Origin: Mollicutes bacterium | GTDB taxonomy: Bacteria > Bacillota_I > Bacilli_A > Izemoplasmatales > Izemoplasmataceae | Assembly (NCBI GenBank): GCA_003551455.1 | Contig: PUMR01000031.1 | Location: 1-15,651 of the forward strand | Length of the DNA stretch: 15,651 nucleotides | Direction of reading: 5' to 3' | Shown: positions 1-7,796 of the stretch, one piece after another | Layout of the letters: every line of letters starts with the position of its first letter | Numbering within the stretch: position 1 is the stretch's first letter | Made by a program: the position numbers and the translations under genes | Notes under the pieces: model-generated | The model's input: only the letters and a program-made list of their open reading frames with translations | What the model was told of the DNA's origin: nothing | Database searches by the model: none

Positions 1-1705
1 GACGGATATCCACTATTTCGCCGCTGGGCGCTTTGGGCGTCTTCGTGGCGCGGATGTAGTGCGAATCGAGATAGAACCCTTCCACCGTGCCCGCCTTGTC
101 GCGGAGGTTGTAGTCCGTGAGGATCTCCACGGCGTAGGCCTTCCGGTAGTCGACCGCCACATCCTCGAAAGTGAATGTTCCGCTTCCTTCTATGACCTTG
201 ATGCGGTCCGGGTCGAGGTCGTCGGGGTCGAAAGTCTCACCCTCATTCAGTTCATAGAGGCGCGCGATGAGGGTCCCTTCCTTTATCGTGCTGTCGGGGT
301 CTGTCACATTCGTGGTGAATGTGACCCCCGTCTGGCTCAGTTCGACATTCGTCACTTCACCGCCGGGCTTTTGGTTGGCGGGCGTCCGCACCGTCTCTTC
401 ATGCACGATGCCTTCACGAACGCCTTCGCCGTCGCCGAGGTCGTACTCGGCGGTGATCTCCAGGCGGTAGGTGTTGTCAGCGAAGAGCCCGTCGACATCA
501 AACACCACCCTGTCCGCGACGAGGAGGCTCTTGGCCCCTTTCTCTTCATCGGCCTCGTTATAGAGGCGGGCGCGCATGGTCTGCGGTATGACGACATCCT
601 TCAAGGCGCTCGTGTCGATGGCGAAGTCGACTCTATGTTCGGATATGCTCAAAACATCGACCACGATGGGCGGCAGATCCTTCTGCAGGGTCGTGAAGGT
701 CGTTTCCGCGAGAAGTACGTCCATTTGTTCGCCTTCGCGGTCGTTCAGATCGTAGTCGGCCAGAATCCGCAATGTGTAGGTGTTGTTGTTGAGGAGGCCG
801 TCTATGTGGATGTCTTGCAGGTCATCCACATCGAGGTCGATTTCCTTCTCGACAGTGTCGTCCATGACGATCTGCGCTCTCAACCCTTCATCAAGCAGGA
901 CGCCATGGGGATCCGCGAAGACGAGCGAAAAGAGGAAATCGGTCTCGCCGACGGTATCATCCTCGATAGAGACCGTGGGCGCTGATTTGGCGAGGGTCGA
1001 GACGGGATCGCTCTCGGCGAGGATCTCATCCTCGCGGAGGCCCTCGCCGTCGTTCCTTTCATAGTCGGCGAGGATGCGGAGGGTGTATTCCTGGTCGCTA
1101 TAGAGTCCCTCGAAGACATGGTCGCCGGGATGGAGCTCGCGTTCGTCGACGACATCACCATCATGGACGAGCTCGATACGTCCCGCGACAATGGTATCGT
1201 CGGGATCGCTCAGGCCGATGGAGAATTGGAGGCGGTCTTCATGGGGGTCCACAGAAACGATATCGACCACGGGGAGGGTTTCTAGGACATGGATCTCATA
1301 GGTGTTGTTATCGGTCACTTCAATGCTTTGCACGCCGTCGTGGATGTATTCGAACTCCTCGAACGCATAGCGGGTCTCGCCGGGAATCGAGCCGGCGGTG
1401 ATGTAGAAGACCAAATGGTCGTTCGTGCTTTCATCCTCGAAGCGGCTGGCGCGGATCGTCCGGTCGTGGATGCGCAAGAGATTGATGTCGAGGTCGGAAG
1501 GGTTGTCGAAATAGACATCGAAGCGGATGGTCTCTTGTTTCTCGACAACCGCAGGGATGTGTTCGTCATCCTCGAGAGGGGCTTGACCGTTGATTTCGAG
1601 ACGTTCGAAAGCCGGCGGTGTGACATCCTCGATGGGATCGTCGTCGCATGCCGCGAGCACTCCCGCGAAAATCAGGATGGACAATAAGAACGCGATTCGT
1701 TTCAT
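1..1705 (-). CDS. Repeat-containing cell-surface lipoprotein (C-terminus beyond window)
   Basis: Translating the minus strand from the ATG at 1705 gives an open frame of 568 codons that reaches the window edge without a stop. The N-terminus MKRIAFLL..FAGVLAAC is a lipoprotein signal peptide; the lipobox LAAC puts the lipidated cysteine at residue 20. An acidic linker (CDDDPIED) follows. The rest is built of repeated beta-rich-looking units, each ending in a motif of the form YTLRILADYxxNDGEG. Four clear copies are encoded at 1040-1087, 731-778, 422-469 and 89-136, spaced 103, 103 and 111 residues apart; a weaker NNTYEIHV element lies at about 1298. The layout suggests fibronectin-III/Ig-like domains on an extracellular anchored protein, but I recognise no named family. 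A ribosome binding site (AGGGGAG) lies about 10 nt upstream. The protein is rich in Asp and Glu. The function is unknown; adhesion or surface display is inference only. Confidence 0.85.
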   Translation of the reverse strand, partial: MKRIAFLLSILIFAGVLAACDDDPIEDVTPPAFERLEINGQAPLEDDEHIPAVVEKQETIRFDVYFDNPSDLDINLLRIHDRTIRASRFEDESTNDHLVFYITAGSIPGETRYAFEEFEYIHDGVQSIEVTDNNTYEIHVLETLPVVDIVSVDPHEDRLQFSIGLSDPDDTIVAGRIELVHDGDVVDERELHPGDHVFEGLYSDQEYTLRILADYERNDGEGLREDEILAESDPVSTLAKSAPTVSIEDDTVGETDFLFSLVFADPHGVLLDEGLRAQIVMDDTVEKEIDLDVDDLQDIHIDGLLNNNTYTLRILADYDLNDREGEQMDVLLAETTFTTLQKDLPPIVVDVLSISEHRVDFAIDTSALKDVVIPQTMRARLYNEADEEKGAKSLLVADRVVFDVDGLFADNTYRLEITAEYDLGDGEGVREGIVHEETVRTPANQKPGGEVTNVELSQTGVTFTTNVTDPDSTIKEGTLIARLYELNEGETFDPDDLDPDRIKVIEGSGTFTFEDVAVDYRKAYAVEILTDYNLRDKAGTVEGFYLDSHYIRATKTPKAPSGEIVDIR

Positions 1706-1746
1706 GACCCACACTCCCCTACAATCTTCATACCTTGAATGCCTTC

Positions 1747-1775
1747 ATTTTATCACAATCACAAAGGCCCCACAA
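1747..1775 (-). promoter_or_regulatory. Candidate promoter of the lipoprotein gene
   Basis: On the minus strand, TTGTGG (1775-1770) and TAAAAT (1752-1747) are separated by 17 nt. The -10 matches the consensus at 5 of 6 positions and the -35 at 3 of 6. The -35 abuts the dinB stop codon (1778-1776), so the lipoprotein gene could be expressed separately from dinB. No terminator hairpin separates the two genes, so readthrough is also possible. Confidence 0.5.
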
Positions 1776-2963
1776 TCAGCGGTTTTCACCTTTGTCCGTG
1801 AGACCCTTTTGCAAAAGGGGTTTTTCGTAATGGCGGTTGATGCTCTCAAGCACCCTGTCTATGGCGCGGTCGCTCTTCTTGTCCGCCTCGATCTCGAAAA
1901 TCGAGAGTTGACGGAAAAGCCGTTCGCCCTTGATGATGTTCGAGGCGCTCACGCCGACCAGGTGGACGGGACGGTCTTCGTAGAGTTCATCGAAAAGCCG
2001 CTCCGCCTCGGTGAACATGGTGGAGAAATCGTTGGTGTGGTGGGGCAGCGTGATGTGCTTGGAGCGGTTCTCATAATCGTTGTAGCGTATTTGCACAGCG
2101 AAAGTCTTAGCGGCGAGGTTCTCCTCTTGCAAGCGGTCGGAGACTTTCGCTGTCAACCGTTCGAGTTCGCCAAGGATTTCCGCGTGTTCATGAAGAAATC
2201 CGTCATACGTCTTGGAATTGCCGAGCGATTGGTGCTTGTTTCGGCGGTCGGGGTCGACGCGCCGTTCGTCGTGGCCTTTGGCCTTGGCGATGAAAGCATC
2301 CGTCTGGCTTCCGAGGAAGGCCCGTAGCTTCTCTTTGTCGGAAAAGTTCGCCAGATTGCCGATCGTCTCGATGCCGATGAGGCGCAAGTCGGGGACCGTC
2401 TTCTTGCCGATGCCGTGGAGTCTCTCGATCGGCAACGGCCAGAGTTTCTTCTCCACATCGCGCTTGCGCAGTATCGTGATGCCGAGGGGCTTTTTCATGT
2501 CGGAGGCCATCTTCGCCAAGAACATGTTGGGGGCGATGCCGATGGACACGGGGAGGGCGTGTTCCTTCTGGAGGTCCTTCTGCATCTTTTTCGCCACGGA
2601 ATGGGGGTGTCTCCCCGCTAAAGCGTCCGTCATGTCGAGATAGCCCTCGTCGATCGAGGCGGGCTCCAACATATCTGTATAGGAGGATAAATACTCGAAG
2701 AACAGGCGGCTGTATTTTTCATAGAGGGGAAAGTTCACGGGCAGGATGCGCAGTTTCGGACACAAGCGTCTCGCCTCGCTCACGGGCATGGCGCTTTTGA
2801 CACCGTATTTCCTGGCCTCGTAGTTCGCCGTGGTGAGGATCCCCCGTTCGCTTTTCGGACCGATGCCGATGGGCTTCTCGCGGAGGCTCGGGTCCTCGGC
2901 CGCCTCACAGCTCGCAAAGAAAGCGTTCAGGTCGATATGGAAGATGATGCGGTATTTCTTCAT
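1776..2963 (-). CDS. dinB: DNA polymerase IV (Y-family translesion polymerase)
   Basis: This 395-residue protein is the normal length for the DinB family. It copies past damaged template bases in the cytoplasm without proofreading. The palm begins with the first metal site FHIDLNAFFASCE, with Asp11 and a Phe steric gate at 15-16. The catalytic pair Asp105-Glu106 sits in PASIDEGYLD. Helix-hairpin-helix residues RLHGIGKKTV are at about 181-190, followed by a little-finger domain to about residue 350. The tail after LSIFE is typical of Bacillota DinB. The ATG at 2963 follows AAAGGAAAG at a spacing of 7 nt. The gene is divergent from the small membrane protein at 3056. It is followed after 70 nt by the lipoprotein gene, which seems to have its own promoter. 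No consensus LexA box was found upstream. Confidence 0.96.
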   Translation of the reverse strand: MKKYRIIFHIDLNAFFASCEAAEDPSLREKPIGIGPKSERGILTTANYEARKYGVKSAMPVSEARRLCPKLRILPVNFPLYEKYSRLFFEYLSSYTDMLEPASIDEGYLDMTDALAGRHPHSVAKKMQKDLQKEHALPVSIGIAPNMFLAKMASDMKKPLGITILRKRDVEKKLWPLPIERLHGIGKKTVPDLRLIGIETIGNLANFSDKEKLRAFLGSQTDAFIAKAKGHDERRVDPDRRNKHQSLGNSKTYDGFLHEHAEILGELERLTAKVSDRLQEENLAAKTFAVQIRYNDYENRSKHITLPHHTNDFSTMFTEAERLFDELYEDRPVHLVGVSASNIIKGERLFRQLSIFEIEADKKSDRAIDRVLESINRHYEKPLLQKGLTDKGENR

Positions 2964-2994
2964 GGTCGCACTTTCCTTTTTGTCATAGATTTAG

Positions 2995-3000
2995 TATAAT
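2995..3000 (+). promoter_or_regulatory. -10 element of the small membrane protein gene
   Basis: A perfect TATAAT lies 55 nt before the ATG at 3056. The -35 at 17 nt spacing (TTTCCT, 2972-2977) is weak. The element overlaps the opposing dinB -10 by 4 nt, so RNA polymerase probably cannot open both promoters at once. Confidence 0.55.
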
Positions 3001-3016
3001 GGTGTCTGCGAACACC
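3001..3016. repeat. Short palindrome, possible operator
   Basis: GGTGT-CTGCGA-ACACC is a perfect 5-bp inverted repeat with a 6-nt centre. It starts immediately after TATAAT on the plus strand and lies inside the spacer of the dinB promoter, where a bound repressor would block both. It is not a recognised LexA, CcpA or Fur box. The sequence is short enough to occur by chance. Confidence 0.35.
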
Positions 3017-3055
3017 CCTGAACATCCTGTCCCAACAACACAAAGAGGTGATATC

Positions 3056-3229
3056 ATGCCCGAAAGCAGAAAACGCAAGAAAAAGCCGCAGGAAGAACCG
3101 GAAACGATCTATGTGAATCCGTTGAAACGCAAATGGGGAAAGATCGTCGTTTTGATTCTTGTCGTGGCGTTTCTGCTCGGTCTCGTGGCCACGACCATCG
3201 TGATCATGTGGCAAGCGGTGTTCTCCTGA
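3056..3229 (+). CDS. Small single-pass membrane protein, 57 residues
   Basis: The ATG at 3056 is chosen because AGAGGTG ends 5 nt upstream; an earlier in-frame ATG at 2999 overlaps the -10 element and has no ribosome binding site. Residues 1-28 are very basic and polar (RKRKKK, then KRKWGK). One hydrophobic helix follows at about 29-51, ending in MWQAVFS. The positive charge predicts the N-terminus inside and a very short outside tail. The composition resembles the short DUF4044-type membrane proteins of Bacillota, but I cannot confirm the family. The gene has its own TATAAT box and ends 6 nt before a terminator, so it is a single-gene transcript divergent from dinB. Function unknown. Confidence 0.75.
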   Translation: MPESRKRKKKPQEEPETIYVNPLKRKWGKIVVLILVVAFLLGLVATTIVIMWQAVFS

Positions 3230-3235
3230 TCGATG

Positions 3236-3259
3236 AAAAAGCGCTCCGGCGCTTTTTTT
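3236..3259. terminator. Bidirectional intrinsic terminator
   Basis: AAAAAGCGC-TCCG-GCGCTTTTT forms a 9-bp stem with a four-base loop, followed on the plus strand by a run of 7 T. On the minus strand the same stem ends in five T. It serves the small membrane protein gene from the left and the recN operon from the right; its T run extends into the recN stop codon (3258-3260). Confidence 0.85.
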
Positions 3260-4931
3260 ATTGCAAGAGGTCCTTGGCGCTCGCTTTCGCCCTTTCGGTG
3301 ACCTTGTCACCCGAGATCATCTTGGCGAGCTCATCGATGCGCCCGGTCTCGTCGAGGGGGCGGACATGGGCGCTCGTCCTTTCTTCCCCGCTTTCTTTGT
3401 AGATGAGGTAGTGGGTGTCCGCGGCGGCGGCCACCTGGGGCAGGTGCGTGATAGATAGGACCTGCACGTCTTCCGCGAGTTCGTGCATCCTTTTCGCGAC
3501 TTGCGCCGCCACGAATCCGCTCACGCCGGTATCGATCTCGTCGAAGACCATCAGGTTCAATGTCTCCTGTTTGACGAGAAGGGTCTTCAAGGCGAGCATG
3601 ATGCGGGAGAGCTCACCGCCGGAGGCGATCTGGCGCAAGGGTTTCAAGGGTTCGCCCTTGTTCGTGGAAAGGAAGAAGTCGATGCGGTCGACGCCTTCGG
3701 GACGGAAAGCGTCACGGTCCCGCTCGTCCTCGGGCACTTCTTGTTCGAGACGGATCTCGAACGCGGCCCCCTGCAGTTCGAGGGCGGAGAGTTCATCCCG
3801 CATCCGCGCCTCGATGGCGCGAGCCGCTTTTTCACGCGCCTCGCTCAGATGTCCGGCTTTTTCCTTGACGGCCGCGTGAGCGGTTTTCAACTTCGCTGCC
3901 GCGGCTTCGATGCGCTCTTCAAAGGTTTCGGCGTCGGATAGTGCTCCCGCGATCTCTTCTTGGTAGTCGACCAGTTCGTCGACGCTTTTCTTGTATTTCC
4001 GTTTCAAGGTCTCGAGGGTGTGTTTTCTCGTTTCGAGACGGTCGAGTTCTCCCGGGTCGAAATCGAGAGAGGCGAGTTCGTCGGCGAGGTGGGCACGGAT
4101 GTCGTCCAACTCGTGGTAGGCGCTCTCGATTCTTTGGGCGCTCTCGAGATGGTCCTTGTCGTAGCGGGCGGCCTCTTCCAAGGCGTCCTTGGCTTCATAG
4201 ACGTTCTCGAGCGCTTCTTTATCATCGAGCGCGGCTTTCGCCGTCGCGAGGGAGCGATAGATCTCGTCGAAGTTCTTGAGCGCCTGCAGGCGGTTGTCGA
4301 GTTCTTCCTCCTCGCCCTTTTTCAAATCGTGGGCGGCGAGTTCGTCGGCCTGGAAACGGAGGAGGTCCGCCTTCTCTTCCGTCTCTTGGCGCTTGCGGAG
4401 CAGGTCTTCATGGGCTTGGTGGGCTTCGAGATAGCTTTCTCGGGCCTTGCGGTATGTCTTTTGGAGTTCTCTGATGGTCTCGTCGTAGCCATCGAGCAGC
4501 GCGAGATAGGTCTCGGGGTTGATCAGGCGTTTCGTGTCGTGCTGGGTATGGATGTCGGCCAGGCGGCGGGTGATCTTGCGAAGTTCCGCCAGGGTCACGA
4601 TTTCGCCGTTCACCTTGATGAGGTTGCCCTTGTCTTTACTCACACGGCGCTTGATCATGAGGCCATCCTCATTGAGGGCGACCCCCTGTTCGGCGAGCAC
4701 TTCTTCCACGGCCTTGTTGAGGGGGGAGAAGAGGCCGGTGACTTCGGCGCTTTCTGCGCCGGTGCGAATCACGTCCTTGTCGGCCCGGTCGCCGAGCAAG
4801 AGCCCTATCGCCCCGATGAGGAGGCTCTTGCCCGCACCGGTCTCGCCGGTGAGGACATTCATGCCGGTCGCGAAAGAGACCTCGAGTTCCTCCAGGATGG
4901 CGAAATTCTTGACGATGAGATGTCTGAGCAT
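3258..4931 (-). CDS. recN: DNA repair ATPase RecN
   Basis: RecN is an SMC-like ATPase that acts early at double-strand breaks, gathering DNA ends for recombination. The protein has 557 residues from the ATG at 4931, typical for the family. The Walker A motif GETGAGKS is at 29-36. A long charged coiled-coil region covers roughly 150-370. The C-terminal ATPase half carries the signature SGGELSRIMLALK, Walker B VFDEIDTGVSG and the LSITHLPQVAA switch. I prefer the ATG at 4931 because AGGGGGAG lies 5 nt upstream of it. A GTG two codons earlier (4937) would overlap the tlyA stop as GTGA but has no spacing from that ribosome binding site. It is the last gene of the operon and its stop codon lies in the terminator. 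Confidence 0.96.
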   Translation of the reverse strand: MLRHLIVKNFAILEELEVSFATGMNVLTGETGAGKSLLIGAIGLLLGDRADKDVIRTGAESAEVTGLFSPLNKAVEEVLAEQGVALNEDGLMIKRRVSKDKGNLIKVNGEIVTLAELRKITRRLADIHTQHDTKRLINPETYLALLDGYDETIRELQKTYRKARESYLEAHQAHEDLLRKRQETEEKADLLRFQADELAAHDLKKGEEEELDNRLQALKNFDEIYRSLATAKAALDDKEALENVYEAKDALEEAARYDKDHLESAQRIESAYHELDDIRAHLADELASLDFDPGELDRLETRKHTLETLKRKYKKSVDELVDYQEEIAGALSDAETFEERIEAAAAKLKTAHAAVKEKAGHLSEAREKAARAIEARMRDELSALELQGAAFEIRLEQEVPEDERDRDAFRPEGVDRIDFFLSTNKGEPLKPLRQIASGGELSRIMLALKTLLVKQETLNLMVFDEIDTGVSGFVAAQVAKRMHELAEDVQVLSITHLPQVAAAADTHYLIYKESGEERTSAHVRPLDETGRIDELAKMISGDKVTERAKASAKDLLQ

Positions 4932-4933
4932 GG

Positions 4934-5713
4934 TCACTCCCCCTCTTCTTCGAGGTTTTTGCTGATCTTCGCCGCCAGAGCGGGAATCTCGGCGGCCGGG
5001 AGGTCCTTGTCGAGATGGACGAAGATCTCGGGGTTGCCCCTTTCTTCCTGGCGGGGAGAAAGGGTGGCGTCCACAGGATGGAATCCTTCGCGGACGAGGC
5101 CTTCAAGATAGTTCGTGAATGTGAGGAAAAGCTCCCTACGGCCCTTGATGATACCGGAGCGGGAGACCTTCGCCCCTTCGAACTGCGGTTTGAAGAGTGC
5201 CACCACGGGGAGGTGGCCGAAGGTGTCTTTCATATGACGAAGCAAAGGGAGGATCGAGGTGAAACTGACATCGAGGAGGACGGTCTCCACCCCGGGGAAA
5301 TCCGCCTTTTCAGTGTCGAGGAAGTTCGTGCCCTCTTTGAGGATCACCCGGTCGTCCTCTTGCAGTTCGTCTGCGAATTGTTCTTTTCCCACATCGACGG
5401 CATAGACCAATCTCGCGCCTTTCTTCAAGGCGCACTCGGTGAATCCACCTGTCGAGGCGCCGACATCGAGCACGATCCGGTCCGCGAGGTCGATCGCGAA
5501 AGATGCGAGCGCCCGTTCCAGCTTCACACCGCCGAAGGACACATAGGGTATGCGGGAGGCACCAGCCTCCACCTGGTCACCCTCTTTCACCTCGAAAGAG
5601 GGTTTTTTGACGATTTTCCCGTTCACGCTGATGCTTCCGGCCTTGATTTCTTGTCGCGCATGGTGGCGGGAACGATAGCCCCTCCGTTCCCGGAGGTAGG
5701 TGTCAAGACGCAT
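4934..5713 (-). CDS. tlyA: TlyA-family RNA methyltransferase (YqxC-like)
   Basis: This 259-residue protein starts with an S4 RNA-binding domain (about 1-60: MRLDTYLRERRGYRSRHHAR and a VNGKIVKKPS turn). An FtsJ-like Rossmann methyltransferase follows. The S-adenosylmethionine loop DVGASTGGF begins at Asp83, and likely catalytic residues are Lys64 (GGVKLERAL), Asp148 (LLDVSF) and Lys175 (FKPQFE). The characterised mycobacterial TlyA makes 2'-O-methylcytidine in 16S and 23S rRNA; the Bacillota homologues are less well studied and are often annotated as hemolysin A. The start at 5713 overlaps the dxs end by 11 nt, which implies translational coupling. recN follows directly; the argR gene found between the two in Bacillus is missing here. 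Confidence 0.93.
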   Translation of the reverse strand: MRLDTYLRERRGYRSRHHARQEIKAGSISVNGKIVKKPSFEVKEGDQVEAGASRIPYVSFGGVKLERALASFAIDLADRIVLDVGASTGGFTECALKKGARLVYAVDVGKEQFADELQEDDRVILKEGTNFLDTEKADFPGVETVLLDVSFTSILPLLRHMKDTFGHLPVVALFKPQFEGAKVSRSGIIKGRRELFLTFTNYLEGLVREGFHPVDATLSPRQEERGNPEIFVHLDKDLPAAEIPALAAKISKNLEEEGE

Positions 5714-7559
5714 CGCGCATCCTCTTCACGGTCGCGATGACGCTGTCGGCATCGAGGTCGAGCCGGACGAGGATCTCTTTGCGGCTCCCTGGGCCGACGA
5801 AGGTGTCTTGAAATCCCATGGCGCGAAAACTCGCGGGCATCCTGCCATGATGGGCCAAGTGGGAAAGAATCCGTTCACCGAGTCCTCCGGAAAGCGTCGA
5901 TTCCTCATGCACGACAAGCGGTTTTTCCCTGTCGATGCTTTTCAGGATTTCTTCGTCGAGCGGTTTCAGATAGCGGGCGTCGATGAGACGGATGGAGAGT
6001 CCCGAGGCCATGATCCGTTTTTCGAGTTCGTTCACCATCTCGCCGAAGGCGATGACGGTGGCGTCCTCCCCCGGAAGGACTTCTTCCCACGAAGGGGGGA
6101 TGCTTCTGTCGTCGGCGAGGACGTCTTGGGTAAAACGGGGCGTCATTTTCGGATAGCGCACGAAAAAGGGTCCTTCGGCTTGGGTGAAAGCGTGGTTGAG
6201 AATCCCCACGAGTTCCTTCGGGTTACGCGGGTGGGCGATGGTCACATGCGGGATGTGGGCGAGCATGGGGATGTCATAGATGCCTTGATGCGTCTCGCCG
6301 TCGCCACCGACGATGCCGCTTCTATCGACACCGAAGATGACGGGCGCTTTCTGGCGGGCCGCATCGTGGAGAATCTGGTCATATGCCCGCTGCAAAAAGG
6401 TCGAATAGATAGAAAGGAAGGGTTTCACACCGGAGAGAGCCAAGGAGCAGGCGAGGGTGACCGCCGTCGCTTCGGCGATGCCGGTGTCGATGAACTGTCC
6501 GGGAAACTTCTCCCGGAAATCCGTGAGCGCGGAGCCTTCGGTCATCGCCGGCGTGAGGACATAGAAGGGCTCGTTCTTTTCAGCATGTCTTTCCAGATAC
6601 CGGGCGACGATTTCGGAATAGGAGCGGGTGTCGTCTTGAACGGCCTTTTTGAACACCCCGCTTTCGATATCGAAGGGCGGCACCCCGTGCCATAGGCCGC
6701 GCGTGTCTTTCTCGGCCGGGGGATAGCCTTTCCCTTTCTTCGTGCGGACATGGAGAACGGTCGGCGAAGGGTTCCTCTTCACGACCTCGAAAGCCTTGCA
6801 AAGCCCTTTGATGTCATGTCCGTCCAAGGGGCCGAAATAGCGGTATCCCAAGGATTCGAAATAGGTCGTGCCCGTGAGAAAGCCCCGCACGCGCTTTTCA
6901 ATCTTCGTCGTCAACTTGCGGAATCTTCCGGGCACGAGTTTGGCGGTGCGCCGGCGGAACGAGCGGTAGCTCCTCTTCATCCGCAGTCTCGTCATCATCC
7001 GCGCCAGATGACCCACGTTCTCGCTTATCGACATCTCGTTGTCGTTGAGGATGATGAGGGGGTTCAATTCGGGGTGTTGACCGAGGAAGTTCAAGGATTC
7101 GAGGGCCATGCCGCTGGCGAGGGCGCCGTCGCCGATGACGGCGATCACATGGTTTATATCTTCGTTGTGGGTTTTCGCGAAGAGCATTCCCGCCTGGGCG
7201 GCGAGGCTCGTCGAAGAATGCCCGGCCTCGAAGACGTCGTGGACGCTCTCGTCACGCTTCAAGAAACCGGAAAGGCCGTCGATCTTTCGGAGACGCGAAA
7301 AATCCCCGGCCCGTCCGGTCAGAATTTTATGGACATAGCCTTGGTGGCCGACATCGAAGATGATCCTGTCTTGCGGCGAATCGAACATCTTGTGGAGGGC
7401 GATGGTGAGTTCGACCACACCGAGATTGCTCGAGAGGTGTCCGCCCGTCTTGGCGACATTCTCGATGAGGAACGTCCGGATCTCGGCGGCGAGCTCTTCA
7501 CACTCCGACACGGACAAGGACTTCAGGAAGGAAGGGTCCTTGATGTCTTTCAGTTTCAT
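5703..7559 (-). CDS. dxs: 1-deoxy-D-xylulose-5-phosphate synthase
   Basis: The enzyme condenses pyruvate and glyceraldehyde 3-phosphate with thiamine diphosphate. This is the first step of the MEP route to isoprenoids and also feeds thiamine and pyridoxal synthesis. The 618 residues are full length. GGHLSSNLG (His41) and DVGHQGYVHK are near the N-terminus, and the cofactor/Mg motif runs from GDGA (143-146) to LNDNEMSI (171-178). YFGPLDGHD and the TKKGKGYPPAE loop follow. The second half has the catalytic Glu363 (DTGIAEATAV), then DRSGIVGGDGETHQGIYD and the C-terminal domain (DARYLKPLDEE). The usual Gln-His after Glu363 is Ala-Thr here. GGGGAG lies 9 nt before the ATG. xseB ends 6 nt upstream; ispA, often found between them, is absent. 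Confidence 0.96.
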   Translation of the reverse strand: MKLKDIKDPSFLKSLSVSECEELAAEIRTFLIENVAKTGGHLSSNLGVVELTIALHKMFDSPQDRIIFDVGHQGYVHKILTGRAGDFSRLRKIDGLSGFLKRDESVHDVFEAGHSSTSLAAQAGMLFAKTHNEDINHVIAVIGDGALASGMALESLNFLGQHPELNPLIILNDNEMSISENVGHLARMMTRLRMKRSYRSFRRRTAKLVPGRFRKLTTKIEKRVRGFLTGTTYFESLGYRYFGPLDGHDIKGLCKAFEVVKRNPSPTVLHVRTKKGKGYPPAEKDTRGLWHGVPPFDIESGVFKKAVQDDTRSYSEIVARYLERHAEKNEPFYVLTPAMTEGSALTDFREKFPGQFIDTGIAEATAVTLACSLALSGVKPFLSIYSTFLQRAYDQILHDAARQKAPVIFGVDRSGIVGGDGETHQGIYDIPMLAHIPHVTIAHPRNPKELVGILNHAFTQAEGPFFVRYPKMTPRFTQDVLADDRSIPPSWEEVLPGEDATVIAFGEMVNELEKRIMASGLSIRLIDARYLKPLDEEILKSIDREKPLVVHEESTLSGGLGERILSHLAHHGRMPASFRAMGFQDTFVGPGSRKEILVRLDLDADSVIATVKRMRDAS

Positions 7560-7565
7560 CGGAAA

Positions 7566-7796
7566 CTACTCCCCGTCTTCTTCGTCCGGGGTGTCGAAGT
7601 CTACCTCTCCGCCGTTCTCCATCTTTTTCGTCAAGGCCTTCTCGGCGCTTTCGAGCAGATTGTGGCAGTGTTTGGCGAGTTTCGTCCCCTCCTCGTACTT
7701 CTTCACGGCCGTTTCCAAGGGGAGTTCGCCGCTTTCGAGTTCCTTGACGATGCCCTCGAGTTTTTCCAGGGCTTCTTCGAATGATTGTTTATCCAT
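7566..7796 (-). CDS. xseB: Exodeoxyribonuclease VII small subunit
   Basis: This 76-residue helical protein matches the XseB pattern SFEEALEKLEGIVKELESG, then LPLETAVKKYEEG and an L..CHNLLESAEKAL helix. Several small subunits wrap the XseA helices to form exonuclease VII, which degrades single-stranded DNA to short oligonucleotides. The start overlaps the end of xseA by 8 nt, and AAGGAGAAGGA lies just upstream, so the two subunits are likely translationally coupled. An acidic tail (DFDTPDEEDGE) follows the conserved part. Confidence 0.95.
   Translation of the reverse strand: MDKQSFEEALEKLEGIVKELESGELPLETAVKKYEEGTKLAKHCHNLLESAEKALTKKMENGGEVDFDTPDEEDGE

Larger units (their letters stand above)
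2993..3022 (-). promoter_or_regulatory. Candidate dinB promoter
   Basis: Reading the minus strand, TATACT (2998-2993) is a 5 of 6 match to the -10 consensus, 30 nt upstream of the dinB start. An 18-nt spacer leads to a weak -35, TTCAGG (3022-3017). The spacer contains the palindrome at 3001-3016, and the -10 overlaps the -10 of the divergent gene on the plus strand. A weak -35 with an inverted repeat in the spacer fits a controlled promoter, but that is inference. Confidence 0.45.

Noticed and set aside
3010..3024. A LexA/DinR box upstream of dinB
   Set aside because: The Bacillota box needs GAAC and GTTC facing each other across four bases. Here two GAACA copies lie in the same orientation, so this is at best a direct repeat.
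3960..5111. A 383-codon plus-strand open frame opposite recN and tlyA, and shorter ones opposite the lipoprotein gene
   Set aside because: No plausible ribosome binding site or family resemblance; they are shadows of real genes on the other strand.
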